A stretch of DNA of 64,000 nt from the NCBI GenBank assembly GCA_003013855.2, contig ML058507.1, positions 5,270,001 through 5,334,000 on the forward strand, in the 5' to 3' direction. Both the position numbers and the translations under genes were made by a program. Positions within the stretch are counted from its first letter, which is position 1. The number at the start of each line of letters is the position of its first letter. Under the pieces are notes generated by a model. It was not told the origin of the DNA and searched no databases. It worked only from the letters and a program-made list of their open reading frames with translations. The DNA comes from Liriodendron chinense. Lineage: Eukaryota; Streptophyta; Magnoliopsida; Magnoliales; Magnoliaceae. Below are positions 1-10,170 of this stretch, piece by piece.

Positions 1-2317
1 CGATATACACGATCTTAGACTGGTCGTCTTCGGTCAAGCAGATCGCCACTGTTTCCTCCCCTGGAGTTCCTGATTTCAGAGCACTTTCCCTTGGATCCAA
101 CACGGAGGCGAGAACGTCGGATGAACCTTGAACTATTTCCATGACAGGCGTCGCTTGAGCTTTCTTTCGATCTTGGAGGGCTATCTGGTAACAGGACCGT
201 GCCTCCTGCTGACTTCCTCGCACGACCCCTATGCCATTTGGGGTCGGAAATTTAACGCATAAATATGAAGGGTGCAAGGCCGCTCCAACCTTAGTTAGTG
301 ACGGTCTCCCCAAGATGGCGTTATACGCTGATTTTCGATCCACGACGAGGAAGTTTACGAAGACGGTGGTCTTCGCTGGATTCTCCCCAAAGGTGACTGG
401 GAGATCGATGCTTCCTTCTGGTGTCACCACTTCTCCTCCAAAGCCGACAAGAGGGGTCGATACTGGCTTGAGGAGGTTTCTGGCTAGTGCCATCTTGTCG
501 AAAGCCTCCAAGTACAGAATATCGGCCGAGCTACCTGTATCCACCATAATTCGATGAGTCAGATAATTTGATACCTTCAGTGTGACTACGATGGAATCTT
601 CATGAGGGAAATGAATTCCCGCTGCATCTTCGAGGGTGAAAGAAATTGGGGGGTGGCTAGCTTTCGAAGAATTGGAAGTTTGTTCCAGCCAATAGATCTG
701 CTGGGGTTCTTTGGACGCCTTTCGAGCGTATGCCTTTCTTGAAGCTTGAGAGTCACCCCCGCAAGCTGGACCCCCGACGATAGTGCGAATTTCTCCTGTG
801 GGTTCAGCATCCTCTTGGTTGGTCTGAGACGGTTCCTTTTGGCGAGATGAGGTCTTCGCCCTTTCTGGTGACCGATTTTTACGAGCAACATAATCTTGGA
901 GATGGCCTTTTCGAATAAGTGCTTCGATATGGTCTCGTAGAGAGATACAATCCTGAGTCCTATGCCCGTGATCTTTGTGGAAGTAGCAGAACTTACTCTT
1001 ATCTCTCTTCTCGGGATCGGATTTAATCTTTGCAGGCCACTTCACATATGGCTTGTGTTTTATCTCCATTAGAACCTTCTCAGGAGGCCGATTAAGGGGA
1101 GTGTAATTATGATATTTACCAGAGTAAGGCTTCCTGGGAGAACGATCGCGCTGATCGCGATGGTATCTTTTATCTGTAGAAGTTCCTTCTGGCTTACGTT
1201 TCTTACTTTGCACTCCATGGCGTGTCAATGCGACTTCTTCTGCATTGATATATTTCTGAGCTTTGGCTTGGAATTCCGCCATAGTTTTCGGCGGACTCTT
1301 ATCTAAGGCAAACCTAAACTTCTCGCTCGTTATTCCAGCAATGAGGGCTGTGAGACCCTTTTCTTCAGTGTAACCCTCAGTTTGAACGGCTTCGGCAGTG
1401 AACCGTACTGTGAACTCTTTTATTGTCTCCCCATGTTGCTGTTTCAAATTCATCAGATGGGAGGCTGGCTTCTTAATGCGAATACTTCCCATGAATTGAG
1501 AAAGAAATATTTCCGATAATTGAGAAAAGGAACTGATGGAACGAGGCTTTAACCCCCGAAACCACGTACGAGCCGCTTCTTTCAATGTAAGGGGAAAAGC
1601 CCTACACATGATTTCTGAACCATGTCCCTCCAACTCCATGAGGGACCTGTATGTTTCCAAATGTTCCAGAGGATCGCCAATGCCTGTATACGGAGCGATA
1701 ACAGGCGCTCGATACTTTCTGGGCAACGGGGCTTCCATGACCTCGCTAGTGAAAGGAGATTCAGATTGGTGTATCGCCGCCGTGACGGCAGATGGTCGAT
1801 TTGCCTGGTATCTCTGTTCCATGACATCAAAACGATCTTGGATTCTCTTGAGATCACCTTCCCACGGTAGGGTATAGCTAGATGTTTCGGCGATGGAGCC
1901 TTGCGGTTGAGGTTGTCGAGACGAACTGGAATGTATCGAATGTGGAGACGGCGTTGGGGGATGGCCGCCAAGTGGTGGGACCTGTGGTTCATCCACAGAA
2001 CGTCTGGAGGCAACTGGTATGGGTGGCGGTGGTAACCCTTCGGAGGGTTGTCTTAGCGGTTCAGGGAAGTGCTGATCAAGCCGATTTGACAGCGCCTGAA
2101 CTCCAGCGTTTAAAGTTAGGAGAGTGTTCCCGAGGAATCGTAGGACATCATCCTGATTTCCAGAGGCCTCCAATAATGGATTTGTCGATGGCATATTTGG
2201 GGCTTCTTGAGGGATATCCGTCGGAACCGGAGGGAGGACAGGTGCGGATTCCGTCTCACCGGGCGGAGGTGGTGCCTGCCTCGAAGTTGAAGGATGAACT
2301 GTCTTTTTAGGAGGCAT
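1..2317 (-). CDS. Ty3 Tat-lineage gag-protease polyprotein (5' part, runs off left edge)
   Basis: One uninterrupted reading frame runs from an ATG at 2317 down to base 1 (772 codons and still open), so the polyprotein continues outside the window. The N-terminus is Pro-rich. The middle is a retrotransposon Gag core (segment with REAARTWFRGLKP-like spacing, 'ARTWFRGL', about residues 265-275). A degenerate zinc knuckle C-YFHKDHGHRTQD-C follows near residue 440; this CxxH-type knuckle is typical of the Tat/Athila branch. The aspartic protease motif VDTGSSADILYLEAF lies near 500-555, with a downstream AILGRPSL flap/ILG motif. Gag forms the virus-like particle and the protease matures it. A PBS and LTR lie immediately upstream on the same strand. 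With no stop or frameshift over 2.3 kb, the element is young or recently functional. RT, RNase H and integrase would be to the left and cannot be seen. Confidence 0.93.
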   Translation of the reverse strand, partial: MPPKKTVHPSTSRQAPPPPGETESAPVLPPVPTDIPQEAPNMPSTNPLLEASGNQDDVLRFLGNTLLTLNAGVQALSNRLDQHFPEPLRQPSEGLPPPPIPVASRRSVDEPQVPPLGGHPPTPSPHSIHSSSSRQPQPQGSIAETSSYTLPWEGDLKRIQDRFDVMEQRYQANRPSAVTAAIHQSESPFTSEVMEAPLPRKYRAPVIAPYTGIGDPLEHLETYRSLMELEGHGSEIMCRAFPLTLKEAARTWFRGLKPRSISSFSQLSEIFLSQFMGSIRIKKPASHLMNLKQQHGETIKEFTVRFTAEAVQTEGYTEEKGLTALIAGITSEKFRFALDKSPPKTMAEFQAKAQKYINAEEVALTRHGVQSKKRKPEGTSTDKRYHRDQRDRSPRKPYSGKYHNYTPLNRPPEKVLMEIKHKPYVKWPAKIKSDPEKRDKSKFCYFHKDHGHRTQDCISLRDHIEALIRKGHLQDYVARKNRSPERAKTSSRQKEPSQTNQEDAEPTGEIRTIVGGPACGGDSQASRKAYARKASKEPQQIYWLEQTSNSSKASHPPISFTLEDAAGIHFPHEDSIVVTLKVSNYLTHRIMVDTGSSADILYLEAFDKMALARNLLKPVSTPLVGFGGEVVTPEGSIDLPVTFGENPAKTTVFVNFLVVDRKSAYNAILGRPSLTKVGAALHPSYLCVKFPTPNGIGVVRGSQQEARSCYQIALQDRKKAQATPVMEIVQGSSDVLASVLDPRESALKSGTPGEETVAICLTEDDQSKIVYI

Positions 2318-2371
2318 CACCGGAGGATTTTGATCGGTGGTTAATACGATTGTTTTGTATAATCAAATCGC

Positions 2372-2390
2372 TTCCCACAGACGGCGCCAA
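2372..2390 (-). promoter_or_regulatory. Primer binding site of the minus-strand Tat element
   Basis: On the minus strand the sequence TTGGCGCCGTCTGTGGGAA follows the LTR end after a 2-base spacer. TGGCGCC starts are usual for Tat/Athila elements. It lies 55 bases upstream of the gag ATG, where a tRNA primer would start minus-strand DNA synthesis. Confidence 0.8.
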
Positions 2391-2606
2391 ACTGTTAATG
2401 TCAGATTCTGTAACGAGATCCTCCAGTTCTCCTCCTTCGCTCCAGCAGGGATTTCCACCAGACCTGAAGCAAGACAGCGAAAAAGGGTGGCTGGGGACCA
2501 GCCGTTAGCCCTCCGACGCTCAAGTTAGGCCACAGAAGAGAAGCCAAGCAAAACGGGACCAAGATTGAATGATGTGTACATACCTCCTATTCAAGGGAGC
2601 CATCCC

Positions 2607-2614
2607 CTTATATA
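2607..2614 (-). promoter_or_regulatory. TATA box in the Tat 5' LTR
   Basis: TATATAAG on the minus strand sits about 215 bases before the LTR end and about 290 bases before the gag ATG, the usual place for the LTR promoter. Transcription would start near 2580 and run leftwards. Confidence 0.6.
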
Positions 2615-2982
2615 GATCTGAAACGATCCAATCTGTTACGTGAGATGTCGAAATCCCGCTGATATCGCATACGATACTGAGAATCCGCTGATTTCGTGGG
2701 ATAAGATCCTATCTTTTTAGTCAGATCCAAGCCAATGATTTCTTCCAACAATCATGCCCCTAGATGGCAATCCCTTAAAATCCGGATGGATCCGGCCAGA
2801 AGCCATAGTTAGAGTCATGGCCTCCGAAAAGGAAGGAGACGCCGCAATAAAGCTGCTCGCAGGTTAAAATGTGGTCGCGAGTCCACGTACATACTTTGGG
2901 TGTAATATCTTTTAACGACTTGTGAGAAGGTCTACTCGCGAATCTAGTTTTCCGTATTTTGATTATCCATGACTCCTGACCA

Positions 2983-3178
2983 GATGATCTCGAGAGTCGA
3001 ATGGGCGTCCCGCACTTGTCCAATATTCGACTCTCGATCAGATGATCTCGAGAGTCGAATGGGCGTCCCGCACTTGTCCAATATTCGACTCTCGATCAGA
3101 TGATCTCGAGAGTCGAATGGGCGTCCCGCACTTGTCCAATATTCGACTCTCGATCAAATGATCTCGAGAGTCGAATGG
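2983..3178. repeat. 58-bp tandem repeats with internal inverted repeats (LTR U3)
   Basis: Units begin at 2983, 3041 and 3099, with a partial fourth at 3157; the three full units look identical by eye. Each unit carries CTCGAGAGTCGAAT at its start and ATTCGACTCTCGA near its end, so each can form a hairpin. They lie upstream of the LTR TATA box, where such repeats often act as enhancer-like blocks. Confidence 0.9.
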
Positions 3179-3222
3179 ACATTTCCACGGGAAATCTTAT
3201 CTCCACCATTTTGCCTATAACA

Positions 3223-5492
3223 AATGGGATGGTAAGAAAAGTAAGATCGAAAGCCTACCAACATCAGAGGAAGACGGTGTGCATCGCAAAGCACTGGAGG
3301 AAGTGAAAGCCAAGATGACTCCCAACGAACATTCCAGTCACGAAGCTCAGCGAACATCCTGCGATACAAGGGCTCACTCATCCTAGCTGAAGGCGGAAGG
3401 AACTCCATGATATAACGCATGATGTCAGAGCCCGGGATGCCAGGAAGAGGTACAGGAACGGTCAGAGAAAGACGCTCCCATAACCAGACCTGATCACAAA
3501 AGAAGTTCAGCTAGAGCAAAACAAGTCCTGACAAAGCAAAAGGAAAAGGTGTAGGAGAGATACCTGAAGAAATGCACAGCAGCCGCGAAGGACACGAGTG
3601 CGGCCCAGGGCGCAGTCGGTCAGCCCATCGAATAGCTCGGCCAAGATGAGAGAAATGATCCCCTGCCGTCGGATAGCTCGACTCATCACCTCAAAAAGCA
3701 AAGGAGTCTGGGACCCGCGCCATCCCGAAAATAGCACATCAGCTATCAAGCAGAACATCAGTGCGTTCTGAGCAAAGGTAGAACCGGCCATACTCTGAGG
3801 ACCCGAAAAAAGATCATACAGCAGGTCCAAAGAGAACACTACAGCATCCTGGCCACCAGCTGCAGGCCGAACAAGATAAGGGATCCCGAACCAGTTCTGC
3901 GGTGTAGCAGTCTTCGGCGACGTCTTCGGCGAAAAATATTAAGCATAATCCCAGGGTAGGCCTGTCAAGCGAGCAAGCTCCTCCAAAGAAGGTCCCATCT
4001 CCATATCGTTGAACGCGAACAAGTTCAACGAAGGGACCCAGTCAATCAAGGCAGCTCCGAGCATCCTCCAGTCAATATCAACTCTGGCCATATGGATCAG
4101 ACCGCCGAAGCCATAAGACTCTAAATCTCGAATCTCATAAACTGACAAGCTGTCAAGCCAAGCAAGCAGTCGTGGCGAGCAGGAAGAACGAGGAAGCAGC
4201 TGACAAGTCCTCACTGGTACCCCCTCCAGCACAAAAGGCCCAGAAATCAACGATGACTCATCAAGGATCGGAAGGTCAACGGGCGAAGGAGAAGGAAAAG
4301 CTGGAACCTCTGCAGACTCGACAGCCCCTGACCTGCCCTCAGTGATGGCTATGTCTGATATAGTCGCATCGCTGTCTGAAACTGTCATAATCTCAGCCGC
4401 ACGAGAAGACTCGCCCACCTCATGAACAGAGTGCGCAAAAGACCGACGATCAGGGGAAGGACAATGCTCTCCATCAAAAGGACTATCAGTGAAGATCACA
4501 CCGCACATCGTGACATCCTGGCTAATCTGACCGTCAAAGAATACATCTGAACCATCAAAAAGGGTCTCGGCAGCCCCGATCGAAGAATCAACGGTCAGAT
4601 CTGGACCTGCGGCCCCCTCCAACAGGAAATCATGAATCCAATCATCATCCTGGCCGATCAAAGGGATCATCGAGGCATCCACACCGTCCATCATCAGGGG
4701 AACATCATCAATGATCACATCAAGTCCACCCAAAGAAGTATACCGTACATCCTGGCCCTCATCAAGAGCATCCAAACCGTCAAAAATACCATCTGAACCA
4801 TCTATCCCATCCAAGCATGAAATCAGCCCATCTATGTCCCTCATGGTCCCATCATCACCATCCATCACATCATCCATGGGGCCCACACTCAAGGGATGCA
4901 TAGCTTCACTCATGTCCCATCTTATCATCCTATCCATACCATCCATTTCTCCCACAATCAAAGGCCTACCCAAATCTGGAATTACAGCCATTCCACCATT
5001 AATAGAGCCATTCAAAGCTCTCCCAACAACCACCCCTAATTCATCATCAATACCCCTATTCAATGCTCCATCCCCACCATCAATCAAAGGCACCTCACCA
5101 TCTTTAAAGCCTTCATCAATTGCTGCAACATGGGACCCACCAATCTCTCCCACAATGGCCCCCAAGCCATCATCAATGGCTGCCCAAGAGAGGATCAATA
5201 AAGAACAAGACAAAAACAGAAGGAAAGAAGGGACAAAATGTAGATTCATGGCTGAAATCGAAGGATCCAGTGCAGAGGATGAGGGGACAAGGGAAAAGGA
5301 CAGCAGGGAATGTCCGAGCACGAACCAGCCCAGGCCGCTCAAGAGACGAGCTCTGGGCGGCCTACCCCGGGCCGCCCGTACGGACGCGGTTCCTCTCTCT
5401 CCGCGGGATTGGCTCCAAGGTTTTTGGTAGGTGAGGCTGACAGTCCACGTCAGCAGATGGCGCTCCATGGGCTGCCCAAAGCTCCGGTCCAC
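3223..5492 (-). pseudogene. Antisense ORF of a Tat/Retand-type element, DUF7745 / plant-mobile-domain-like, interrupted
   Basis: A 517-codon frame (5492-3939) ends in TAA, but the same frame continues directly beyond it to 3507 with family-like sequence, so TAA 3939-3941 looks like a premature stop. The next block joins through a GT-AG intron (donor near 3564, CAG|GTATCT; acceptor near 3481, GATCAG|GTCTGG), giving LQ-VWLWERL, a pattern I know from plant-mobile-domain/DUF7745 proteins. The C-terminal half holds the conserved core (ALIDWVPSLN, LEELARLTGLP, ILAELFDGLT). The coding resemblance stops at 3222, where an LTR begins. A more likely start is Met82 (ATG at 5249), opening a hydrophobic leader MNLHFVPSFLLFLSCSLLIL. 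Residues about 105-290 are an Asp/Gly-rich degenerate repeat. Orientation is opposite to the LTR at 9409-10920, as in the antisense ORFs described for Tat/Retand elements. The function of this protein family is not known to me. Confidence 0.68.
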
Positions 5493-6119
5493 TCTAGATT
5501 TCTACTGAGGCTGATCAAGATCATATAAAAGGTGCCCCACCGGTCCAATCACGGAGCAATGCGGCCAGAACATGGCTGATCAAGTCAAAGTGAAGGAAAG
5601 TTGATCAAGTGGGGACCACAAGTAATCCGAGCCATTCAAAGACCAGATCATCATGATCTAAACCATTGAAGGACCTACATGACCATCAAACAACAAGATC
5701 AAAGGTTTGATCATCAAAAGAAGGGCCAGAATACAAGATCTAACCATCAAGTGGGCCCACAAAGCCAAGTCAAGTGATCTGAGATGTTCAAGTCATCATC
5801 CACACCATGAGAAGCCTTCTTAGCCCCACAAATCATCAAAAGAGGTGCCCCAAAGTAAAGCCAAGGTCTCAAGTGGGCCCATAGGGCCGAATCTATCAAT
5901 CTAAACCATTCAAGGGCTAAATCATCAGGATCCAAACCATTGGAAAGCTTACACAAGTCATGGAGCGGCAAGATCAAAGGTTCGATCATCAAAAAGAAGG
6001 GCCAGAATCCAAGATCCAATCATCAAGTGGGCCCATAAGGCCCAAACAAGCAATCTAGACCATTCAAATCACAATCGGCCCTGTCAAAAGCTAAAAGCAA
6101 GGTAAGTATGCCCAACCCC
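5493..6119. other. Non-coding spacer between antisense ORF and repeat array
   Basis: No gene seen. The segment holds degenerate direct repeats built on phrases such as CAAGTGGGCCCA and GATCATCAAAAGAAGGGCC (about 5640-5760 and 5930-6050), about 270 bases apart. It probably belongs to the 3' region of the Tat element. Confidence 0.5.
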
Positions 6120-7085
6120 ATCAACTTGGTCCGAAGACCTTAAATTACGTCGGGATCGACATCCCGAGAGATTTTCAATAAAAGCCGGTATCGGTCTTGA
6201 TCACTCGAATTAAGATCCGACAACACCGAGTACTTTCAAAAAAATAAAAAACAAAAAAAAATGTCTTTCCTGTTTTGTGCAATACTGGTCCGAAGACCTT
6301 AAACTACGTCGAGATCAACATCCCGAGGGATTTTAATAAAAACCAGCATCGATCCCAGTCTTTAAGACCAACATCGGATGATCTGGATCATTTCGAAAAA
6401 TAATATATATATATATATATATATGCATTACCAGCACTCTCTTATACAGTTTTTTATGGTCCGAAGACCTTAAACTACGTCGGGATTAACATCCCGAGAG
6501 ATTTTCAATAAAAGCCGGGATCGGCCATGACTGCTCGAATCAAGATCCGCTGATACCGGATATTTTCCAAAAAAAAGAACAAAAAAAAAATATGTTTGCC
6601 CCCTTTTGTACAGTTTCTGGTCCGAAGACCTTAAACTACGTTGGGATCAACGTCCCGAGAGATTTTTAATAAAAACCAGCATCGATCCCAGCCTTTCAGG
6701 CCAAGGTCTGATGATCTGGATCATTTCGAAAAACACAAAAATGTTTGCCCCTCTTTTACAGTTTCAGAGTCCGAAGACCTTAAACTACGTCGGGATCAAC
6801 ATCCCGATAGATTTTTAATAAAAACCGGCATCAGCCTTGATCAAGGTTCGATAACCCGGATCATTTCAAAAACACCAAAAATATTTTAAAGCTTTCCACA
6901 AAAACCAGCATCAATCTCGATCACCCGAGTTGAAATCTGGAACCTTTTCAAAAAAAAATAATAATAATAATAAAAAACAAAAAAATTGATTCACCAAAAA
7001 TTTCAACTGCACAAATTCATCTCCAGTGGTCTGAAGACCTAAAACTACACTGGGATTAACTTCTCGGGGGCTTTCTTTCCTAACC
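6120..7085. repeat. Tandem array of ~150-170 bp units
   Basis: The phrase GGTCCGAAGACCTTAAACTA recurs with CCGAAGACC at 6131, 6290, 6461, 6622 and 6771, plus a diverged copy at 7031. Between them each unit repeats a block ending in CCCGAGAGATTTTCAATAAA and an A-rich tail; partial units fill 6890-7030. Several units also carry short (AT)n or (A)n tracts, for example 6402-6424. It lies in the 3' region of the Tat element. Confidence 0.9.
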
Positions 7086-7599
7086 TGTTCCAGACATGGC
7101 TGACACTTGATCGTACGGGTGTCTGGAATCTCCTAAATAGGTAAAGGCTGAGGCGGGCAGAACTCCGCAATCCTGTTCGTTTTGAACGCACCGTGATAGA
7201 CAACCTTGATTTGGAAGTCGTTGTTGAATCTGACGGATGTTCCCTGTTCCTAAAACTCATGAAGGGGATTAAGGCTGTTGGGAGGTGAAGCTCACTCTCA
7301 CGGAATTGTGAGCAACGTAAGACCCCAAACTGGATTGACTAAGGGAAATGTGAGGATGTGGCTCATCTTGTGGCCGAAGGAGTCCGTCGGACGATACGTG
7401 GTCTATGTGCATTGCACATGAGGAACAGGCAACTTTGTGGGTGTGTTGACTGAAAACCCTCAAAATCTCCTCATCCGAAGATGTAAAACTACGGCACTTA
7501 ACTGTGTGAGACTCGTCTTGCTCGCTGACGTAAAATGGATCGGGTGCCTTACCAGCAGTAGAAGCTGGAAGTGGATGAAAATTCCACACTTTTCCCTGC
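7086..7599. other. Non-coding spacer of the Tat 3' region
   Basis: No gene recognised. Short open frames here are on both strands and lack any familiar motif. Confidence 0.5.
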
Positions 7600-7975
7600 A
7601 TTTCAGAAAAATCACAAAATACAAAAACATTGCAAAATCACCTCTTCAAAAATCACAAAAAAAATACGTCCCTTGCTTTCAAATTAAATATTGGCAAAAA
7701 TCACAAAAAAAAAATATTTCCTTTGCTTTCAAACCAAAGTATTGTCAAAAATCACAAAAAAATATTTCCCTTGCTTTCAAATCAAAAATTTGCAAAAAAT
7801 CACAAAAATATCTCCCTTGCTTTTAATCAAGATATTGTCAAAAAATCACAAAAATATTTCCCTTGCTTTCAATCGAAATATTGTCAAAAATCACAAAAAT
7901 ATTTCTCTTGCTTTCATCAAAAATATTTCGAAAATCACAAAAAATATTTCCTGCGTTTTCAATAAACCGATCTCT
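7600..7975. repeat. Tandem array of ~50-55 bp A-rich units
   Basis: About seven copies of a unit containing CAAAAATCACAAAAATATTT and CCCTTGCTTTCAA. The overlapping Lys/Phe/Ser-rich open frames in all three plus frames are by-products of the repeat and not genes. Confidence 0.88.
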
Positions 7976-9408
7976 ATCCTGACCACTCAGTTGAAACTCG
8001 GACCACATATTTACAAAAAATCACAAAAATTAGCATCCCCAGCACTACAATTCAGGAGTCTTGAACTCCGCTCACTTCACAGTATGAGATGACGGATCCA
8101 ATCGCCCGCAAATTGGAATCTTGACCAAAACGGGCAACCAAACACCATCTCAATCACATGTATGCCCAGAAGAACATCTTGAAGTCGAATGATATCCTCG
8201 TACATTCTCATTAGCAAAGAAACAGCATCTTGGGACGATGGACCTGATCGACCACGGGTCGGGATCTTGACCAACCCACTGTCCAAACCTCCGTATCAAA
8301 AAGAAAAATCCCCAAGGGAGTACAACCCTGCAAGCAATAAGCTCAAAATTCTCTGCATCTCCAGCAAAAGCAAAATCATCAAACTGAAAGAGAATGAGCC
8401 AAGCCATGCATTCATCATGCATCTCCATGCATCAGCATCCATCGCATCAATCATCATGTTTACCTGCTTTCAAAATAAAAGTCGGTTAGCCAAAGACCCC
8501 ACAGGCATCCCTAGTGGAGGCGCGTGCAAACCAGATTTTCATTTCAAAAAGACAAAAAATATTCCTTTTTGCAAATAAAAACCCCACGGAGTATCACTCC
8601 TCAGAGTGGGTATCTTTTCAAAAACCCAAAAATATTTTTCCAGTAGAGCGTTCTGCCTCCAAAAAACCAGGAGATCTTCCATATCTCTGGGTAGGAGCCG
8701 ACGCAAAAATCAAATAAGATCCGATGTCTCGCGGTTTTCCCGGAGACCATTGGATCCAATGCACTCAAAGTACGGTCGAACTGAACTCCAGTGTCAGTGC
8801 GGTCGTACCACATGCCAAGATACAAAAAAGATGAAAGCCAAAAAGCTCGGTCACAGAAACCATTTGAACAGGTGGAAACGATGAATTGTAACCCAAGTAT
8901 CAAAATCAGCAGATTGGGTGGAAAGAGTTCACCCGCACATACCTAGGCGTGGATGCCTGAAGTACCTTGACTGAGTCCAAGTCGGCGTAGTAGAATCCCG
9001 TAAGACTATCTGACGCAGGGCGTCTAACCACTTTCACAGTCAAGCGAAACAAGTACTCCTGGAGTGATCTGGGAAAACATCAAACATCACACAATCAGTC
9101 TCAGGGTCAGCATCCTCGTAAGACTGTCGACGCAGAGGCTCTGTTGTACCTTTCCGATGTTAGTACCGATCGGGAATGGAAGGGTTGCGATTGGGTACCC
9201 AGGTTGCAGCAAACTGCAGGGACAATCGCAACGTTTTCTTCAAACTCCCGCGGTATGTGCGAGTGATCGATCTCCAGACGATCAACTGGCACAGATGCAA
9301 AGGCAAGCAAAGATTTCAGAACATGATCTATGAATGACCGGGTCAGAAGTGGGGTGTCCACTCGCTTTGGCATTCGGTTGCACACAACCTCTGCCAAAGA
9401 AGGGCATC
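7976..9408. other. Non-coding distal 3' region and polypurine-like tract of the Tat element
   Basis: No protein similarity recognised. Weak repeats of a CAAAAACCCAAAAATATTT type occur near 8540-8640. The last bases before the LTR (about 9395-9408, AAAGAAGGGCATC) are the likely polypurine tract that primes plus-strand DNA. Confidence 0.5.
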
Positions 9409-9619
9409 TGTAGACACCCCACCTTCGGCTACACTGTTGGTAGAGATAGCTGGATGAATGGAGGACCATACCCCCAAATCCTAAGTCCAAACTCAGCCAA
9501 ACTCACCCTTATAAGCCCCATTCCATAGCCCAGATCAAGCCTGAACCGAGTCAACCCAGTCTTAAACACCACCCTGAAAAACCCCCCATAAAAAAGGCCA
9601 GTCAAAAAATCCTAAAAAA

Positions 9620-9760
9620 GTCAAACTCACCGAGTCGACCCGCTGAGTGAACCCGCTGAGTCAACCCGTCGAGTCAAAACACCGAGTCAACCCGTCGAGT
9701 CAAACCACCGAGTCGACCCGCTGAGTCAACTCACTGAGTCGACCAGCGAGTCCAGCAGCA
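9620..9760. repeat. Short ~14-base repeats in LTR U3
   Basis: Variants of GAGTCAACCCGCT and GAGTCGACCC recur at least nine times just upstream of the LTR TATA box. They may bind transcription factors; this is inferred only from position. Confidence 0.75.
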
Positions 9761-9865
9761 GCCCCGAGGGAGCGATCGTACTCGCTGGAAACCGAGGAGC
9801 GGCCGTACGGGCGGCCCATGGCAGGCCGCCCGGACAAAATTACGCGGAATGCCACTCTCTGCTGC

Positions 9866-9873
9866 TATAAATA
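9866..9873 (+). promoter_or_regulatory. TATA box of the Tat 3' LTR
   Basis: TATAAATA preceded by GCTGC and followed by a C-rich run, about 457 bases into the LTR. A GC-rich near-palindrome (CGTACGGGCGGCCC) lies about 60-75 bases upstream. Confidence 0.6.
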
Positions 9874-10170
9874 CCCCCCTCCCCTTCTCATTTCAAACAT
9901 CCCTTCAAGTCCATTTCAGCCCGAGAGCTCTGAGTCCACCTCTCCACCCTTTAGCCCATTTTCCCACCAAGGAGAGCCCGAGTGAGGAGAGTCTAGCCCT
10001 GGTCCAGCCCTGCCTGACTACTGGTCCAAGCCTCTCAAGCCATCTAAGTCTTAATCCAGCCACTCGAAGCCAACCCTTGCGACACCACCGTCCACCCAGC
10101 TATCATTCATCCAGCATCATCTCATTTGCATCTAGCATAAGTGCAACATTTACTTTCCTTCCAACCCCCC

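Larger units (their letters stand above)
2393..3222 (-). mobile_element. 5' LTR of the minus-strand Tat element
   Basis: On the plus strand the segment starts TGTTAATG next to the PBS and can end at ...TATAACA, giving a TGTTA/TAACA inverted terminal pair and a length of about 830 bp. It contains a minus-strand TATA box (2607-2614) and, upstream of it, three 58-bp repeats. The inner edge is firm because of the PBS. The outer edge (3222) is inferred from the TG..CA rule and from where the antisense ORF of the neighbouring element stops resembling its family. The candidate 5-base target duplicate on this side is AATGG (3223-3227); its partner is outside the window. Confidence 0.7.

Noticed and set aside
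5000..5170. CRISPR-like or regulatory short repeats
   Set aside because: The repeats are degenerate ATCA/CCATC triplets within an open frame, with no spacer structure.
4711..5430. 239-codon plus-strand frame rich in Pro and Ser
   Set aside because: It is the exact antisense shadow of the Asp/Gly-rich part of the minus-strand ORF; the minus frame holds the conserved core.
7437..8092. Overlapping Lys/Phe-rich plus-strand frames
   Set aside because: They are produced by the ~52-bp A-rich tandem repeat in all three frames.
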